Part shown: positions 61,044-64,000 of the stretch, one piece after another
How the letters are laid out: each line of letters opens with the position of its first letter
Numbering within the stretch: the stretch's first letter is position 1
Origin: Curtobacterium oceanosedimentum
GTDB lineage: Bacteria; Actinomycetota; Actinomycetes; Actinomycetales; Microbacteriaceae
Assembly (NCBI RefSeq): GCF_020297365.1
Contig: NZ_JAIXIG010000006.1
Coordinates: 62,001 to 126,000 of the forward strand
Length of the DNA stretch: 64,000 nt
Reading direction: 5' to 3'
Position numbers and translations under genes: made by a program
The notes under the pieces: model-generated
Told to the model about the DNA's origin: nothing
The model's input: the letters and a program-made list of their open reading frames with translations, nothing else
Database searches by the model: none

Positions 61044-61805
61044 TCAGGTGCGGATCAGCGGCTCCGTCGTCGCCAGGTCCGCACCGATCCCCACGTCGAC
61101 GAGCTCGATGCGTCCGGCGAGGGTGGCGGCCGGTCCGGTCAGCAGGCCGGCCTTCACCCCGCCGAACGTGACGGTGACGTCGGCGTGCAGCACGTGGTCG
61201 TCCGCGACGCCGCCGGTGTCGACGTCGATGCCGCTCGGCACGTCCACCGCGACGACGAACGGCGCCCGCTGGTCCCGCGCGAGCTCGCGGATCGCGTCGA
61301 CGACCTCACGCCCGGGGGACCGCAGCGCGGCCGCACCCCGGACGCCGATCCCGAGGATCCCGTCGAGCACCAGGTCCGCCTCGAGCGCCGCCTCGGTCGT
61401 CAGGTCCGCCAGGCGGTCGCCGTCGCTCCGGCCCGCGGCCCGCAGGATGTCGGCCGCCCCGCCAGGCCCGGCTGCGTCGGACGGGCCGCCCAGGAGGCGC
61501 GCCCCGGCGTCCAGCGCCGCTGCCAGGCCCGCCTCGTGGACACGCGAGCCGACGCGGACCACCGCAACGTGCCTCCCGTCCGCCGCCAGACGCGCAGCCG
61601 CGAACAGGGCGTCACCACCGTTGTCGCCACTGCCCGCCAGCACGAGCACGGACCCGGGGCCGTCGCCCGGCCGCACGGCCGGGTCGTCGAGCAGGTCGCC
61701 GACGATGCGGGCGAGGCCGTCCGCGGCCCGCTGCATGAGCGGTTCTCCCGCATCGAGGTGGGGGCGTTCCGCCGCCCGGATCTGATCGCCGCCGTAGCCG
61801 TCCAT
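61044..61805 (-). CDS. nnrE: NAD(P)H-hydrate epimerase (YjeF N-terminal domain)
   Basis: The 253-residue single-domain protein converts R-NAD(P)HX to the S form for repair by a separate dehydratase. Family landmarks are the start GYGGDQIRAAERP, LMQRAADGLA, the phosphate-binding VLVLAGSGDNGGDALFAAR, DLVLDGILGIGVRGA, VVAVDVPSGIDVDTG and VTFGGVKAGLL. The dehydratase half found in fused enzymes is absent here. The ATG at 61805 (MDGYGG) is chosen; GTG and ATG codons further upstream would overlap the divergent hydrolase promoter. Confidence 0.9.
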   Translation of the reverse strand: MDGYGGDQIRAAERPHLDAGEPLMQRAADGLARIVGDLLDDPAVRPGDGPGSVLVLAGSGDNGGDALFAAARLAADGRHVAVVRVGSRVHEAGLAAALDAGARLLGGPSDAAGPGGAADILRAAGRSDGDRLADLTTEAALEADLVLDGILGIGVRGAAALRSPGREVVDAIRELARDQRAPFVVAVDVPSGIDVDTGGVADDHVLHADVTVTFGGVKAGLLTGPAATLAGRIELVDVGIGADLATTEPLIRT

Positions 61806-61839
61806 GCCGACCACAGTGCCCCGGTACGCTGGAGAGGAC

Positions 61840-62625
61840 ATGTCACTCGTCCCCGAAGCGCCGCGCCCCCGGTTCGTGATGTCGCCCGACGGGCTGCGAC
61901 TCGCCACCTACGACTTCGGTGACCCGGACGCCCCGGCCGTGGTCGCGGTGCACGGCTTCGCCTCCGGCGCGGTGCTCAACTGGCACGCCTCGGGCTGGAC
62001 CCGTGACCTCGTCCGCGCCGGCTACCGGGTGCTGGCCCTCGACCAGCGCGGCCACGGGGCGAGCGCGAAGCCGCACGACCCGGGTGCGTACTCGATGGAG
62101 CTGCTCGTCGCCGACGTGACGACGGTCATCGACACCTACCTGCTCGACGACGCCGCGTTCCTCGGGTACTCGCTCGGCGCCCGCGTCGGCTGGCACACCG
62201 CCGAACAGCTGCCCGGACGCATCTCGCGGGCGGTGCTCGGCGGGATCCCGGACGCCGACCCGATGCGCCGGGTCCGCGTCGACCAGGCGAAGGCGTACAT
62301 CTCTGACGGCACCCCCGTCGAGGACCGTGTCACGAACGGCTACCTGACGATGGCGGCGAACGTCGAGGGCAACGACCTCGGCGCGCTCGTGGCGATGGTC
62401 GAGGGGATGCGGGACAGCATCGAACCCACCCCGCAGAACGCCCCGGCGCAACCGCTCCTGATGGCCGCCGGCAGCGAGGACGGCATCCGCGACAGCGCGG
62501 TCCGGCTCGCCGAGGCGGCACCGGACGCCACGTTCTTCGAGATCCCCGCGCGCAACCACTTCAACGCGCCGACCTCCCGGGCCTTCCGGCAGGAGGCGCT
62601 GCGGTTCCTGTCCGCCGCACGCTGA
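61840..62625 (+). CDS. alpha/beta-hydrolase fold protein
   Basis: The 261-residue hydrolase has the oxyanion HGFASGAVLNW, VLALDQRGHGASAKP, the nucleophile elbow AFLGYSLGARVGW (Ser in GYSLG), and an acid candidate in AGSEDGIRDS. The catalytic histidine is in PARNHFNAP near the end. The ATG follows GGAGAGG, and a TACGCT -10-like element is just upstream. It is divergent from nnrE with 34 bases between starts. The substrate cannot be told from the sequence. Confidence 0.85.
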   Translation: MSLVPEAPRPRFVMSPDGLRLATYDFGDPDAPAVVAVHGFASGAVLNWHASGWTRDLVRAGYRVLALDQRGHGASAKPHDPGAYSMELLVADVTTVIDTYLLDDAAFLGYSLGARVGWHTAEQLPGRISRAVLGGIPDADPMRRVRVDQAKAYISDGTPVEDRVTNGYLTMAANVEGNDLGALVAMVEGMRDSIEPTPQNAPAQPLLMAAGSEDGIRDSAVRLAEAAPDATFFEIPARNHFNAPTSRAFRQEALRFLSAAR

Positions 62626-62665
62626 CGGGTACTGCTGGGTCCTCGTTGTCCCGGGCGGTCGCGCG

Positions 62666-62671
62666 TACCGT
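62666..62671 (+). promoter_or_regulatory. -10 element (TACCGT) of a probably leaderless promoter
   Basis: TACCGT ends seven bases before the ATG at 62679, with no ribosome-binding site. Confidence 0.45.
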
Positions 62672-62678
62672 CCCCGCC

Positions 62679-63710
62679 ATGGACTACAGACTCCTCGGCA
62701 ACAGCGGGACATCGGTGTCGACGCTGACCCTCGGCACCATGACGTTCGGCAGCGAAGCCGACGAACCCACCTCACACGCGATCCTCGACGCCTTCGTGGC
62801 AGCCGGTGGCACGCTCGTCGACACGGCGGACGTGTACTCCGGCAACGAGTCCGAGCGGATCATCGGCCGCTGGCTCGCGGCACACCCCACCGAGGCGGCG
62901 CAGGTCGTCCTCGCCACCAAGGGCCGGTTCCCCCAGGGCGACGGCCCGAACGACCTCGGGCTGTCGCGGCGCCACCTGCGGGTCGCCCTCGACGCCTCGC
63001 TCGAGCGGCTCGGTGTCGACCACATCGACCTGTACCAGATGCACGCGTGGGACGCCCTGACCCCGATCGACGAGACCCTGCGGTTCCTCGACGACGCCGT
63101 CTCCGCCGGCAAGATCGGCACCTACGGGTTCTCGAACTACCTGGGCTACCAGGTCACGAAGGCCGTGTACGAGGCGAAGGCCCACGGCTGGGCACCGCCC
63201 GTCACCCTGCAGCCGCAGTACAACCTGCTCGTCCGCGACATCGAGCACGAGGTCGTGCCCGCCTGCCTGGACGCCGGGATCGGCCTGCTGCCCTGGTCGC
63301 CCCTGGCCGGCGGCTGGCTCTCCGGCAAGTACCAGCGCGACGAGGCCCCGACCGGCGCGACCCGCCTGGGCGAGAACCCGCAGCGCGGCATGGAGGCGTG
63401 GGAGGCCCGCAACGGCGACGAGCGCACGTGGGAGGTGCTCGACGCGGTCTCCGAGGTCGCCGACGCGCACGGCGCCTCGAAGTCGCAGGTCGCCCTCGCC
63501 TGGCTGCTCGCCCGGCCCGCGGTGACGAGCGTCATCCTGGGCGTCCGCACGCTGTCGCAGCTCGAGGACAACCTCGGCGCCGCCGACCTCGTGCTCACCG
63601 ACGACGAGCTCGCACGCCTGACCGACGCCAGCGCACCGCGCATCGACGACTACCCCTACGGCACCGCCGGGGTGGCGCAGCGGGAGCGGAAGATCACCGG
63701 CGGACGCTGA
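62679..63710 (+). CDS. aldo/keto reductase
   Basis: The 343-residue TIM-barrel NADPH-dependent oxidoreductase has MDYRLLGNSGTSVSTLTLGT at the start. Catalytic residues are an Asp-x-x-Tyr in DTADVYSGNESERIIG, Lys in VVLATKGRFPQG and His in DLYQMHAWDALTP. The cofactor end has LPWSPLAGGWLSGKYQR and VTSVILGVRTLSQLEDNL. It is of the general AKR (YajO/potassium-channel-beta-like) type acting on aldehydes or ketones. Substrate unknown. Confidence 0.92.
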   Translation: MDYRLLGNSGTSVSTLTLGTMTFGSEADEPTSHAILDAFVAAGGTLVDTADVYSGNESERIIGRWLAAHPTEAAQVVLATKGRFPQGDGPNDLGLSRRHLRVALDASLERLGVDHIDLYQMHAWDALTPIDETLRFLDDAVSAGKIGTYGFSNYLGYQVTKAVYEAKAHGWAPPVTLQPQYNLLVRDIEHEVVPACLDAGIGLLPWSPLAGGWLSGKYQRDEAPTGATRLGENPQRGMEAWEARNGDERTWEVLDAVSEVADAHGASKSQVALAWLLARPAVTSVILGVRTLSQLEDNLGAADLVLTDDELARLTDASAPRIDDYPYGTAGVAQRERKITGGR

Positions 63711-63851
63711 CGTTCATGCAGATCGTGCGGATTCCCGCGGATCTGGGCTCCGGGTGTGGACGCGCGGTCGGTGAGGTGTCATCCTCGACGCACGACCGGC
63801 TGGTTACCGTGTCCAGCGCCCGGAACGCTCCCTGATCCGCGTTCCGTGTGC

Positions 63852-63885
63852 CGATGCCCCGGGCGAGATCTCGCCCGGGGCATCG
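63852..63885. terminator. 34-base perfect palindrome between the reductase gene and tRNA-Thr
   Basis: CGATGCCCCGGGCGAGA is followed directly by its complement. It can terminate the reductase transcript or the minus-strand tRNA-Thr transcript. The remaining sequence 63711-63851 contains no gene. Confidence 0.8.
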
Positions 63886-63895
63886 CTCCGTGTGG

Positions 63896-63968
63896 GGCCG
63901 GCAGCGGGACTCGAACCCGCAACCCCCGTATTACAAGTACGGTGCGCTACCAATTGCGCCATGCCGGC
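63896..63968 (-). tRNA. tRNA-Thr (anticodon TGT)
   Basis: The 73-base cloverleaf reads on the minus strand. The acceptor stem is GCCGGCA/TGCCGGC, the D stem GCGC/GCGC, the anticodon arm CCGTA-CTTGTAA-TACGG and the T arm GCGGGTTCGAGTCCCGC. The discriminator is C, and CCA appears to be encoded directly after it. Confidence 0.95.
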
Positions 63969-64000
63969 TGACGCCGCTCATCCTACCGGTGAGGGCGTCG

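Overview
The window is high-GC DNA from an actinobacterium, most likely a member of Microbacteriaceae such as Curtobacterium. This is inferred from the mycothiol synthase (mshD), GlnR, CarD, a SigK/RskA pair, SenX3-RegX3, many GTG starts, several apparently leaderless promoters, and gene orders shared with other actinobacteria (glnR-mshD; carD-ispD-ispF-cysS-rlmB; gpmA near senX3-regX3). No sequence search was possible, so the genus is a guess.

Layout. 1-0.8 kb: two small membrane proteins, the first cut by the window edge. 0.8-5 kb: a galactose cluster, galT-galK divergent from a DeoR repressor and a GalM-type epimerase. 5-8.3 kb: two SGNH hydrolases and a 1.6-kb element bounded by a 23-bp duplication of the 3' end of tRNA-Lys(TTT). 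8.4-11.2 kb: a conserved hypothetical gene and sigK-rskA. 11.4-19 kb: pstSCAB, a MutT1-like NUDIX/histidine-phosphatase protein and polyphosphate kinase. 19.1-29.3 kb: a polymorphic-toxin locus. It holds a WXG100-like protein, a 1797-residue RHS/YD-repeat protein with a helical ESX-like N-terminus, an overlapping membrane immunity candidate, and a graveyard of toxin-tail and immunity fragments, including a duplicated immunity-like gene. 29.4-40.9 kb: a candidate non-canonical type VII secretion locus with a large coiled-coil lipoprotein, a membrane-anchored type-1 periplasmic-binding-like protein, an FHA-FtsK/SpoIIIE (EssC/EccC-like) three-ATPase protein and a convergent receptor Ser/Thr kinase. 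40.9-64 kb: mostly housekeeping. This part holds mshD, glnR, a YgfZ-type protein, gpmA, phoU, senX3-regX3, carD, ispDF fusion, cysS, rlmB, a DUF4032 protein, a sugar ABC ATPase, a DsbA-like protein, a YpfJ-type metallopeptidase, a glycerol(-1-phosphate)-type dehydrogenase with an apparent frameshift, nnrE, a hydrolase, an aldo/keto reductase and tRNA-Thr.

How it fits together. Phosphate control is unusually complete here. The regulator pair SenX3-RegX3, the modulator PhoU, the transporter PstSCAB and PPK are all present, and 11-bp-phased GTTCACC-like direct repeats (PHO boxes) lie upstream of pstS, ppk and phoU in the same orientation relative to each gene. The WXG100-like/RHS pair are plausible substrates of the EssC-like ATPase encoded 10 kb downstream. 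The lipoprotein and binding-protein-like genes, overlapping each other and 36 bp ahead of the ATPase gene, may be cell-envelope parts of that exporter. Perfect long hairpins, several sharing one stem sequence, end many transcripts.
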